The notes under the pieces are model-generated. The model was not told the DNA's origin, did not search any database, and saw nothing but the letters and a program-made list of their open reading frames with translations. The position numbers were made by a program, and so were the translations under genes. From assembly GCA_964368985.1 (NCBI GenBank), contig CAYJDW010000009.1:1-54295 (forward strand): a DNA stretch of 54,295 nucleotides, in the 5' to 3' direction. The stretch is from G023898405 sp964368985 (GTDB taxonomy: Bacteria; Myxococcota; UBA727; JABDBI01). Shown piece after piece: positions 33,446 through 40,679 of the stretch (position 1 is the first letter of the stretch; each line of letters begins with the position of its first letter).

Positions 33446-34444
33446 TTATTCAGCCTTTTTAACTCTAGATCCAAACTTCAAACTCCAGATTTCAATAGCA
33501 CCTCCTAAATTGCCCAGGCCAGCCAAAACCAATCTATGTCCGTTTTCGTTGAATATTGCCGTGTTAATTCGTTTAATAGAGCTTTCAGATTGAGATATTG
33601 TCAACAATAAGTTTCCACTTTGCGTTTCCCAAATACTCGCATGAGAAAAATCTGCGCTCGCTATTAAAAGACCGTCGCTACTAAACGTTGCTGAACAAGG
33701 AATGCCCGTTGGCTTTAGAGTGTACAATGAACTTTGAGTACCTAAGTCACATATTTCTACTGTGGAACCTGCAGAAGAAATGACTAGTTTCTCTCCGTTT
33801 GAACTTAAAGAAATACTCCAAACGGTATTTATATTTTCTTTAAAGAATTTGCCCGTTAACTCACCGTTTAAATTAAATAATGTGATTACTGAACCGGCAG
33901 CAACGATTACTTGCGTACTATCCTTATCGAAAATTGCAGCTGTTGGTTGGAAAGTGAAATCACCAGCTATGGAGTGCATTTCTCTACCATCGATATCCCA
34001 AATCTTAATAAAATGTGTCTTTTCCCATTTATCAGTAGCATGGCGAACAATCGAAACCGTAACAACTTTAGTTCCATCGGGACTAAACTCAGCGGCAACA
34101 ACTTCTCCTTCATGCTCTAATTCTTGAAGTCTATTTCCATTTTCCGTGTTCCAAATTTTTGCTCCCTTCCCGTCTGAACACGTCAAAATTTTTGTTCCGT
34201 CACTATTATATCGAACTTTATTTATTGCATCGCCATGCCATAGAACCTTATCGATCTTGTAGTCAGCTATGCTATATATAGTCGCTTCGCGAAAGCTCGC
34301 TACAACAAATTTATTTCCATCTGGACTCAATTGTGCGTCGTAAATTCCCCAAGACGTGGTGATGGTTCTTTCTAGATGTGCTTCAATATTTCCGCCAACA
34401 ACATATGCTGAATGCAAAAAAATAATTATCAAAAAAAATTTCAT
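33446..34444 (-). CDS. Exported WD40-repeat beta-propeller protein
   Basis: The protein has 332 residues with a signal peptide (FFLIIIFLHSAYVVGG). At least six WD40 blades are visible through paired signatures: LSPDGNKFVVAS, SDGTKILTCSDGKGAKIW, FSPDGTKVVTVS..IKIWD, SSNGEKLVISSAGS, FSSDGLLIASADFSHASIW and GGAIEIWSL. WD40 propellers are protein-binding platforms; an exported one in this setting suggests a host-protein or surface role. It reads out toward the gene at 32657 with a short gap, so the two may be co-transcribed. Promoter expected within the 34445-35041 spacer. Confidence 0.85.
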   Translation of the reverse strand: MKFFLIIIFLHSAYVVGGNIEAHLERTITTSWGIYDAQLSPDGNKFVVASFREATIYSIADYKIDKVLWHGDAINKVRYNSDGTKILTCSDGKGAKIWNTENGNRLQELEHEGEVVAAEFSPDGTKVVTVSIVRHATDKWEKTHFIKIWDIDGREMHSIAGDFTFQPTAAIFDKDSTQVIVAAGSVITLFNLNGELTGKFFKENINTVWSISLSSNGEKLVISSAGSTVEICDLGTQSSLYTLKPTGIPCSATFSSDGLLIASADFSHASIWETQSGNLLLTISQSESSIKRINTAIFNENGHRLVLAGLGNLGGAIEIWSLKFGSRVKKAE

Positions 34445-35041
34445 ATTATAAATCCCTTAACAATTCTTTAGCGTAAATACCTCTTAATATTGCGCAGCTA
34501 TAACGTGACAAAAAATTAATTCAATACACTGTACTATGCTTTTATAGAGTATAAATATGGACCTGGGGGCTCTCGAGAATACTCCGCAGAGCCGGCTACA
34601 GATTGGCAAAAATAAGCCACTGGAGCCAAAAAAATATCACGCGTCAAATAGCATGCATCGCCGTTAAGTAACATAAACGGCTTTTTTCGAATTTGCTTAG
34701 CTACTAATATCTTTGTGGCAATTCGCCAGCAATCTCACGGAGCAAACTCCGTGAGATTGGATTGAGCATAAGTAAGACAAAAGCCTAGTTTCTTTCGAAC
34801 GTCACGCTTTAGCGTCCACCATCCACATAAACTCGGGTCTTTTGGTTAGTATGCAAGTTTTAATTAATACTGCTAAAAAATTATTTCACACCGACAAATA
34901 GGCAGCTGATATTGATTAATAAAACAGATTTTTTTTAATATCTCTATGCATTAAAAGACTAGACATGGTCGGTGCTTGATGTTTTAATTCAGTCGATATA
35001 GTGATCAAATTAATGCTAGTTAAATTTTAAAAAGGTTTAAA
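34445..35041. other. Long intergenic region with hairpin and shared repeat
   Basis: The 597-bp spacer between divergent genes holds a perfect hairpin (34730-34759), the 16-bp repeat shared with 25642-25657, and scraps resembling the dispersed CGTCACGCTTTAGCG-type repeats. TTGATT (34912-34917) and TAATAT (34936-34941) with an 18-base spacer are a possible promoter for the gene at 35042. No supportable ORF. Confidence 0.45.
34714..34759. repeat. Shared 16-bp repeat followed by a perfect 13-bp hairpin
   Basis: TGTGGCAATTCGCCAG (34714-34729) is the exact reverse complement of 25642-25657. It is followed directly by CAATCTCACGGAG-CAAA-CTCCGTGAGATTG (34730-34759), a perfect 13-bp stem with a tetraloop. 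No T-tract follows, so a mobile or REP-like remnant is more likely than a terminator. Confidence 0.55.
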
Positions 35042-35383
35042 ATGACAAAAAATATTTTATTTTTTTTATTGTTTGCGTCGACATTGCCAGCCATGGAGAA
35101 AAATTTTGAATCTTTCTCCGAAAACGAAAACACTATTTTCGGCTCAAATAATGAGCATTATAATAGTAAGCCCACCTGGGTGGAACGCCAATTTATTTTT
35201 GAGAATCCTGCGGTTGTAAAGGAAAAAAAAGTTCGTGGCAAAAGGGTAGCTAAGGAGCAGAAAAAACCTATAATTCCTGCTAATTACATGAATGATTTTG
35301 CAATCGAACCAGAAAATACTATCAATACTGGAAATCTTGGAAAAATGAAATTAAATTACATCCTAAATGATGATCAAGATTAA
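35042..35383 (+). CDS. Small exported charged protein
   Basis: The protein has 113 residues with a signal peptide (KNILFFLLFASTLPAM). The mature part is hydrophilic: an acidic Asn/Glu-rich stretch, then a basic cluster (KEKKVRGKRVAKEQKKP, residues ~62-78) and an acidic/Asn-rich end. AAAAGG lies just before the ATG. It is likely intrinsically disordered. The basic cluster could act in nucleic-acid or membrane binding, or as a nuclear signal if delivered to a host; that is inference. A 7-bp hairpin follows about 30 bp after the stop. Confidence 0.6.
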   Translation: MTKNILFFLLFASTLPAMEKNFESFSENENTIFGSNNEHYNSKPTWVERQFIFENPAVVKEKKVRGKRVAKEQKKPIIPANYMNDFAIEPENTINTGNLGKMKLNYILNDDQD

Positions 35384-35715
35384 CCAGACTATAAGTAAAA
35401 TAAAAGTATTGTTAGACGCTGAAGGTCTAACAGGGTGACCGGACTCAGCATTTGGCACTATTGTCAATCCGCTTATCTTGGCCAACACTAAACGAAAGGC
35501 TTGCTCAAAAAACAAATTTACTGATATTTTTTAATCCATCTCATCATCGCTTTCATTCTAAGCAACCATTTTTAATAAGTAATTTAAAATCCACACCAAC
35601 CCCTGTTGCCAAACATCAAGTATACATACATAACAATCCCATATTTAACGGTGAGTTATTCTTGCTTTTATCTGTCGAAGATAATTATGTAATAATTTAT
35701 TATAAGGATAAAATA
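35384..35715. other. Spacer with a 7-bp hairpin
   Basis: GTTAGAC-GCTGAAG-GTCTAAC (35411-35431) is a perfect hairpin after the gene ending at 35383 and may mark its transcript end. The frame of the next gene is open through much of this spacer without a ribosome site or signal peptide, so I do not count it as coding. Confidence 0.5.
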
Positions 35716-36567
35716 ATGAAGTTAATCAGTTTGTATGTGTTTTTATTTTCAAATTTTTCAATTCTATATGCCCAAGATATTAAGTTTGTGGATTGCAGCA
35801 GTCAGTATACCGAGCAGCAGCAGCAACCCGTAAAAACTAAACAAAGAAAAATTTGGAAACACGACGAAGACTTGAAAAATTTATTTTTAAGTGTGCATGA
35901 AGATTTACCAGAGGGTTGTAAAACACCCACCAACATTTTGAACGAAATGAAAAAGCGAGACCTTGAGCTAAAGCTTAACAATATCACTAAGGATCTAAAG
36001 AAGGAACAGGTGTCATCTCACCTACAAAAATATAGGAACAGGAAGAAGAAGGAAGCAGCGGCAGCAGCTAGGGAGGTTTTGCAGGATCTGAATAATGCGG
36101 GAGTTCTGAATGATGCAGGAACTGTTAATAATATAACTATAAACTATCATTACAACGTATTTATAAACAATAAAAATATAGACAAAAATGAAGAGAATAT
36201 TCCCACGGAAGACAACGAGGAACACAGCCATGAAGAGTCTATATCTATCAACACTAAAGAATCAGATGAAAACAAAGGAAATAAACTAAATATAAGATTC
36301 CTTTTAACCAATACTAATGACCAGATTATAAACAGAAATGAAGAAGATACATCTATCAGCACTGAAGAATCAGATGAAAACAAAGAAGATAAACTAAATA
36401 TAAAATTCCTTTTAACCAATACTAATGACCAGATTATAAACAGAAATGAAGAAGATACATCTATCAGCACTGAAGAATCAGATGAAAACAAAAAAGATAA
36501 ACTAAACATAAGATTCCTTTTAACCAACACTAATGACCGAATTAAAATAGGTAATATTACAAACTAG
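35716..36567 (+). CDS. Exported GARP/Myb-like (SHLQKYR) protein with tandem repeats
   Basis: The protein has 283 residues from the ATG at 35716, chosen for AAGGA upstream and the signal peptide it creates (LISLYVFLFSNFSILYAQ). Residues ~44-107 resemble the Myb-like domain of plant GARP factors and B-type response regulators: W47, LKNLFLSVHEDL, TPTNILNEM and the diagnostic VSSHLQKYR (99-107), with about ten extra residues before the last helix. A basic RNRKKK follows directly. The C-terminal part is three 36-residue acidic repeats built on NKLNIRFLLTNTNDQIINRN. In plants this domain binds DNA. An exported bacterial copy suggests a nuclear-targeted effector; that role is inference. GC is very low here. 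Confidence 0.65.
   Translation: MKLISLYVFLFSNFSILYAQDIKFVDCSSQYTEQQQQPVKTKQRKIWKHDEDLKNLFLSVHEDLPEGCKTPTNILNEMKKRDLELKLNNITKDLKKEQVSSHLQKYRNRKKKEAAAAAREVLQDLNNAGVLNDAGTVNNITINYHYNVFINNKNIDKNEENIPTEDNEEHSHEESISINTKESDENKGNKLNIRFLLTNTNDQIINRNEEDTSISTEESDENKEDKLNIKFLLTNTNDQIINRNEEDTSISTEESDENKKDKLNIRFLLTNTNDRIKIGNITN
36232..36555 (+). repeat. Three tandem 108-bp coding repeats
   Basis: Units begin at 36232, 36340 and 36448 with an exact 108-bp period; the second and third are nearly identical at DNA level and the first is more diverged. Each encodes 36 residues with a Glu/Ser-rich part and the hydrophobic core LNI(R/K)FLLTNTND. Near-identity implies recent duplication or gene conversion. Confidence 0.92.
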
Positions 36568-36621
36568 TTCAGCAATTTTTCTTAATTATCATTATTAAAA
36601 ACTAGCTGTTGTTACTTACAT

Positions 36622-37233
36622 TCATATTTTTTTAAGAGAAAGACTCTCTCGATTATAGTCAAATTCTCTTGTGAATTTTTGCCCATTTTCTTCAAACACT
36701 GCAGTAATATGTAGGATATTTTGTTCAGGAAAGTTTTTAGTTAGTTGGATATTTTTCGCACCTTCAATAATGCATAATTCATTCCATGCGCTATCTGCAA
36801 ATTCAAAAATTTGTACTGCGTGCGGTAGCATTATAATAAATATATTACAGCTTTTGAGCAACCGGTAAGCACAGCTGCTGCCTTGATAACGAGTACCAAT
36901 ACAATTATTGTCTAGAGGAATGGGTGGGGTTTGTATTTCATGCCAGTTGCCATTTTCATTTACGATAGTTTTGAACTTAATGCTATTATCTCTCTGATAT
37001 ATCATAATCGCATTTTGATTAGGATGAATTGCAACATTTTCAACCTTTTGAATTTCAAAAACACAGGTAGGTGAATCTCCAATGCTCATCAACCTAAGAC
37101 TATAGTCATCAGCATTAAAGACAACCGAGATCCCATTTGGCAATTCTTTAATCCATCCAGCGCGTGTAATTCCGCTTGCGGTGAAAGCTATTGTTATCAG
37201 GACAATAATGCTCTTTAAGTTTATCAACTTCAT
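36622..37233 (-). CDS. Exported protein, possible propeller-like fold
   Basis: The protein has 203 residues with a signal peptide (LKSIIVLITIAFTASGITRAG). The mature part is made of beta-rich units such as GISVVFNADDYSLRLMSIGD, VAIHPNQNAIMIYQRD and HAVQIFEFADSAW. The pattern is like degenerate WD40 blades, but too short for a full propeller and I cannot assign it. Several Cys (58, 110, 120, 129, 153 approximately) suggest disulfides outside the cytoplasm. Convergent with the Myb-like gene. Confidence 0.58.
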   Translation of the reverse strand: MKLINLKSIIVLITIAFTASGITRAGWIKELPNGISVVFNADDYSLRLMSIGDSPTCVFEIQKVENVAIHPNQNAIMIYQRDNSIKFKTIVNENGNWHEIQTPPIPLDNNCIGTRYQGSSCAYRLLKSCNIFIIMLPHAVQIFEFADSAWNELCIIEGAKNIQLTKNFPEQNILHITAVFEENGQKFTREFDYNRESLSLKKI

Positions 37234-37288
37234 TATCAGCCTCTTTATTTTATAAGGGTTAAAGCTGTCATCAGTCTGGTTTTAGAAT

Positions 37289-38137
37289 CTATCCGGCACC
37301 TTTTCTCGCGCTCTTTGTATCGTGGGCGTGAGGAAGAAAAATGTAGAGAATCAATTCTAGGTAAAGATTGACTCCAGATTCGTTAACTTGTTCTAGGCAA
37401 TGGTTATGAATTATATTAATAATTTCATTAGAATTTTTTATGGTGTCATCGGTTAACAAATTAAAAGCAGCGTCATAAGCATTTTTAAATGTCTCTACAA
37501 AAATACTGGGCAGCATTCTCAAGCTAACGATAACACCTAATTTACTTATTTCATTGCTATGGAGTGTCGAGTATGAAGCAAATTTTGCAAGGGTGTTGTT
37601 TAGATTATCTAAGATGGAGATACCAAAATTTGTATCTGTTAAATGCCAGTCGAGGTAATGCCCGTAGAGGTAAGTTTGTAATTGTTTCTCTATCTTGGAA
37701 TTCGGTGGGCATGTATGAGGCGTGAAGTTGTAGATCGTCCCGTCGATAATGTGGATTGCATTTTTGCGGAGCAGACTCCAGTCACTATGCAATGTTTTGT
37801 AAGTTTTATTATCGGGACTTTGCCATGGTGGTCTGTTTGCCCAGGCGATGGCGAAATTAAGAGCATGCACCATTGCCCTGGCAGTCGCCAAAAAAGTTGC
37901 GGTGCCTTGCTGTGGATCTTTAACATCGATCTTCAAAGCTACTAGTGTTTGTTCCACGGCTTCTTGGAAATCTTTAAGAAGTAATTTTTCCACATCGGAA
38001 TAATGCGTAACGAAATTATTGATGGTTTCTAAAGGCAGGTCTCCTAAATTATCGATATCAGCGACGTTGAGTTCTAACGAATGCAACTGGGTTACACAAA
38101 ACATCGATAAGATTAATAAGAAGTGGTTATTTTTCAT
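37289..38137 (-). CDS. Exported helical protein of unknown family
   Basis: The protein has 282 residues with a signal peptide (NNHFLLILSMFCVTQLHS). The mature part is mostly helical (ETINNFVTHYSDVEKLLLKD; TATFLATARAMVHALNFAIA; SIFVETFKNAYDAAFNLL) and ends in KSARKGAG. No domain recognised. It lies 55 bp upstream of the gene at 36622 on the same strand, so they could be a two-gene unit. A host-directed role is only suggested by the surrounding island. Confidence 0.58.
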   Translation of the reverse strand: MKNNHFLLILSMFCVTQLHSLELNVADIDNLGDLPLETINNFVTHYSDVEKLLLKDFQEAVEQTLVALKIDVKDPQQGTATFLATARAMVHALNFAIAWANRPPWQSPDNKTYKTLHSDWSLLRKNAIHIIDGTIYNFTPHTCPPNSKIEKQLQTYLYGHYLDWHLTDTNFGISILDNLNNTLAKFASYSTLHSNEISKLGVIVSLRMLPSIFVETFKNAYDAAFNLLTDDTIKNSNEIINIIHNHCLEQVNESGVNLYLELILYIFLPHAHDTKSARKGAG

Positions 38138-38755
38138 TCCTAGACTCGTAGTTACACACGCTGCTTCAAAGGAGCCGGTGGGTTAACCTTTAAGAACATG
38201 GGTTTATTCTATAGCACCGTCGACGGGCGAAACGCAGACATGGCTGCCCATACGCAGGAGAAACGTAAAATCTAAGCTCGGAAAGATTTATGGCGACGTT
38301 AAAGATGCAGCTGAAGACAAGCTTTCTACTGCTAAACGCTCCTATTGGCGGAATTAGCGAGGAGGGCAGCATACAAGAAAAATTGAAGTTTAGGCTGCCT
38401 CTATACCAAACCCTAATTAATGGGAGACCACAAATGGGGAACGGTGCCAGATGCCGTCTTAAAGTCAAGACATAATTACGAGACTGTATCTTTGGTGCTA
38501 TCAATTGCCCATAAAAAGTAGTTGAGCTTATTAAGCAATAAGATATAATTTAATACTATTGACAATGACCGCCATGCTTCCTTACTAAGACATGGTAAAC
38601 ATGCTATGCAGCCCCTCGCCTGTAAATGGGGCTTTGCAGCCATGACGGCGTCATCGCTTCAGAGGATTGACTAGAAATTATATAAAAAATAATCTCTATC
38701 TACAAGATAAAATACAGGTGTAATGCATTTAGAACCTCAACAACAATCGCTTGCT
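38138..38755. other. Long intergenic region with palindromes and possible element remnant
   Basis: The 618-bp spacer has no supportable gene. A plus-strand 61-codon frame (38290-38475, ending NGARCRLKVK) has no ribosome site or signal and may be a worn mobile-element fragment. AGCCCC (38610-38615)/GGGGCT (38628-38633) and ATGAC-GGC-GTCAT (38642-38654) are inverted repeats of the dispersed type seen elsewhere in the window. Confidence 0.45.
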
Positions 38756-39301
38756 CTAACGATCTAGGCTCATGTACTGATAAAGAGGCACCGCGGGAGG
38801 GGAGCTTGAAATAGCGAAGCCAACTTTTGCGTAAAGTGATCTCGCAGCAATACGCTCAAAACCTGTTCCAACTGACAATAGAAAGCGATCAAATAATAGA
38901 TCTTTTCTTTGTGGGGAACGAAAAATGCCAAGGACGGTACGAAGCCCAGCCTCACCATAGCCTTGTCCCCGAAATTTCGCATCCACTTCCATCAAGTCAA
39001 TGCTGACAGTTTTCTCGCTTTCGCATTGAAGGTTCTGTTTTTGACAGTATGTCACACAGATAAAACCTATTTTTAGATCAGGAGCCGTTTTCGAGAAAAT
39101 ATGGAAAGAATACCTGGCCATCTCATGCCCAGGAATTTCCATGCTAGTGCCGACTCTTAGGAAAGCCTTTCCTTCTTTTCGTTGAAATTTATCGCCTTCC
39201 TTCAGCCCTGGCGAGATTAATTCTCCTGCAATCGTATTGCCAACGAAAATTAAAGAACAAAATAATAACACCACTAAATTTCTTATCAGGTAATTTTCCA
39301 T
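38756..39301 (-). CDS. Exported GNAT-family N-acetyltransferase
   Basis: The protein has 181 residues with an N-terminal signal (LIRNLVVLLFCSLIFVGNTIAG). The C-terminal half shows the GNAT core: strand IDLMEVDAKF, the acetyl-CoA pyrophosphate loop RGQGYG (111-116), the helix EAGLRTVLGIF, and the closing ARSLYAKVGF typical of motif B. GNAT enzymes use cytosolic acetyl-CoA, so export to the periplasm would leave it without substrate unless it is delivered into a eukaryotic cell. Ser/Pro-rich end. Solitary gene, divergent from the subtilase. Confidence 0.72.
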   Translation of the reverse strand: MENYLIRNLVVLLFCSLIFVGNTIAGELISPGLKEGDKFQRKEGKAFLRVGTSMEIPGHEMARYSFHIFSKTAPDLKIGFICVTYCQKQNLQCESEKTVSIDLMEVDAKFRGQGYGEAGLRTVLGIFRSPQRKDLLFDRFLLSVGTGFERIAARSLYAKVGFAISSSPPAVPLYQYMSLDR

Positions 39302-39726
39302 TGTCTCACAACTCCAAAGATATACTGCTTTTATATTTATCTAATTTTTTCACTTGATATTTTAATTTTTTCACCGTATTTATCAGTCATTTTTTGAAGC
39401 CTGTTAATTTCATCTATTTCTCGCTGAGCATGATGAGTATTATTTTTGTATTTCTCCAGATTTTCAATAGTTTTATTACAATTATTATTCTCTCTATCAA
39501 CGGCCAAGGCATTAATAAAGATCTAAAGACTGATGAGTGCATGTTGAAATTTCAACTGGAGCCGCGCTAAAAGACCTGCCCTGGCCCACCGATCAAGAAG
39601 CGATGGAAAACATCAAGAAGGGAAGTTTTAACTGCGACTAGCGCATCGTTTCATAGTTATCATTATTTGAGAGAACCATTGGCTCCAAATTGCCTTGAAG
39701 GAATCTATTACTTCTCGGAGGCGAGC
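39302..39726. other. Intergenic region with a possible 3' gene fragment
   Basis: This 425-bp spacer separates divergent genes and must hold both promoters. The only protein-like stretch is a short plus-strand frame at 39537-39641 (listed separately). The strong ribosome site GGAGG lies at its right end before 39727. Confidence 0.4.
39537..39641 (+). pseudogene. Possible 3' fragment of a lost gene
   Basis: A 34-codon frame (GTG start after an in-frame TGA) ends with ALKDLPWPTDQEAMENIKKG and a Cys-Asp terminus. Composition looks protein-like and is more GC-rich than the surrounding spacer, so it may be the tail of a decayed gene. It is short and could be chance. Confidence 0.25.
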
Positions 39727-40617
39727 ATGGGTTATCAAAAAGTTCTTCTGTTAATTGTACTAGTCTTTCATATGGGTTCGCGTGCGGCAGCAGTAAGTGA
39801 TTTTGACAATAATCGACTAAAACAACTCATTTTCTGGCAGCCTGAACGGATTAGGGAAACGGGAAAAAATAGTCTTGTTGCTGTCATTGATTCTGGTGTC
39901 AATATTCAAAAGAAGGAGCTGAAAGCACTGCATGGGTCCGGCTGGGATTTTATAAACAATGTTCCCGTGACCCTGGATGACGACGGGCACGGCACTGCAG
40001 TAAGCGGAATTATCAAACTGTTGGCCCCAGATACACACATTTTGCCCTTACGAGTAACTAATAATGGCGCCGGCACTAAGGAGACAGTTTTAGAGGCTAT
40101 TATTTATGCTATTAAATTAGATGCAAATATAATTAATATATCCCTATCAGTTGATGAAAAAACGCTTAAAAAAGCACGAGAAATTGTTGGTCATGAAAAA
40201 TTCAATAAGACAATATTTATTTTAGCTGCAGGCAATACCCACGGAGTATATTCAGAACTTCAATCCCAATGGACCAATGTAATCGTCGTGGCGGCAACCG
40301 CTCTTGACGAGCCAATGAAACTTACCAGCTATTCAGAATATGGAGCAGCCGTTGACATAGCTGCACCCGCTGGAGAGGCGCATGATGGTATCACGACCCT
40401 CGATGCATTTTCTGATGAGCCGCGCTTATTCAATGGAACATCGGCGGCAAGCCCAGTAGTGGCCGGAGCTTTGGCGCTCTTACATGAAAAAATACCCGGG
40501 GCAGATGCAGCCGCCCTAAAGTCCATGCTTCTCTCTCGCAGCTACCTTATTCATGCCCCGGACAACGCAGCCATCCGCATGCTCAATATTGAATGGCTTA
40601 TGAATGGTTGTCCATGA
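39727..40617 (+). CDS. Exported subtilisin-like serine protease (S8)
   Basis: The protein has 296 residues from the ATG at 39727, chosen for the strong GGAGG site and a signal peptide (GYQKVLLLIVLVFHMGSRAAA). The catalytic triad is complete: Asp55 (VAVIDSGVN), His88 (DDDGHGTAVSG) and Ser239 (FNGTSAASPVVAG), with the oxyanion Asn170 (ILAAGN). There is almost no propeptide between signal and catalytic domain and no extra C-terminal domain, so this is a compact subtilase. It could act on envelope, host or co-exported proteins. Solitary plus-strand gene. Confidence 0.93.
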   Translation: MGYQKVLLLIVLVFHMGSRAAAVSDFDNNRLKQLIFWQPERIRETGKNSLVAVIDSGVNIQKKELKALHGSGWDFINNVPVTLDDDGHGTAVSGIIKLLAPDTHILPLRVTNNGAGTKETVLEAIIYAIKLDANIINISLSVDEKTLKKAREIVGHEKFNKTIFILAAGNTHGVYSELQSQWTNVIVVAATALDEPMKLTSYSEYGAAVDIAAPAGEAHDGITTLDAFSDEPRLFNGTSAASPVVAGALALLHEKIPGADAAALKSMLLSRSYLIHAPDNAAIRMLNIEWLMNGCP

Positions 40618-40679
40618 GTTTTAAGTTCAGCCCAGTGTTCGGGCGGGAGGGAAGTCCCGACCCTTCGCACCACGTTCAA

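Noticed and set aside
36150..36530. 126-codon hydrophobic frame antisense to the Myb-like gene repeats
   Set aside because: Its repetition is a direct consequence of the 108-bp repeats on the other strand, and the sense frame has ribosome site and signal peptide.
36232..36555. Possible CRISPR-like array from the regular 108-bp period
   Set aside because: Units are contiguous in-frame coding repeats without spacers, so this is a protein repeat.
38290..38475. 61-codon plus-strand frame possibly from a mobile element
   Set aside because: No start signals and no conserved motif that I can name; mentioned only as possible remnant in the spacer.
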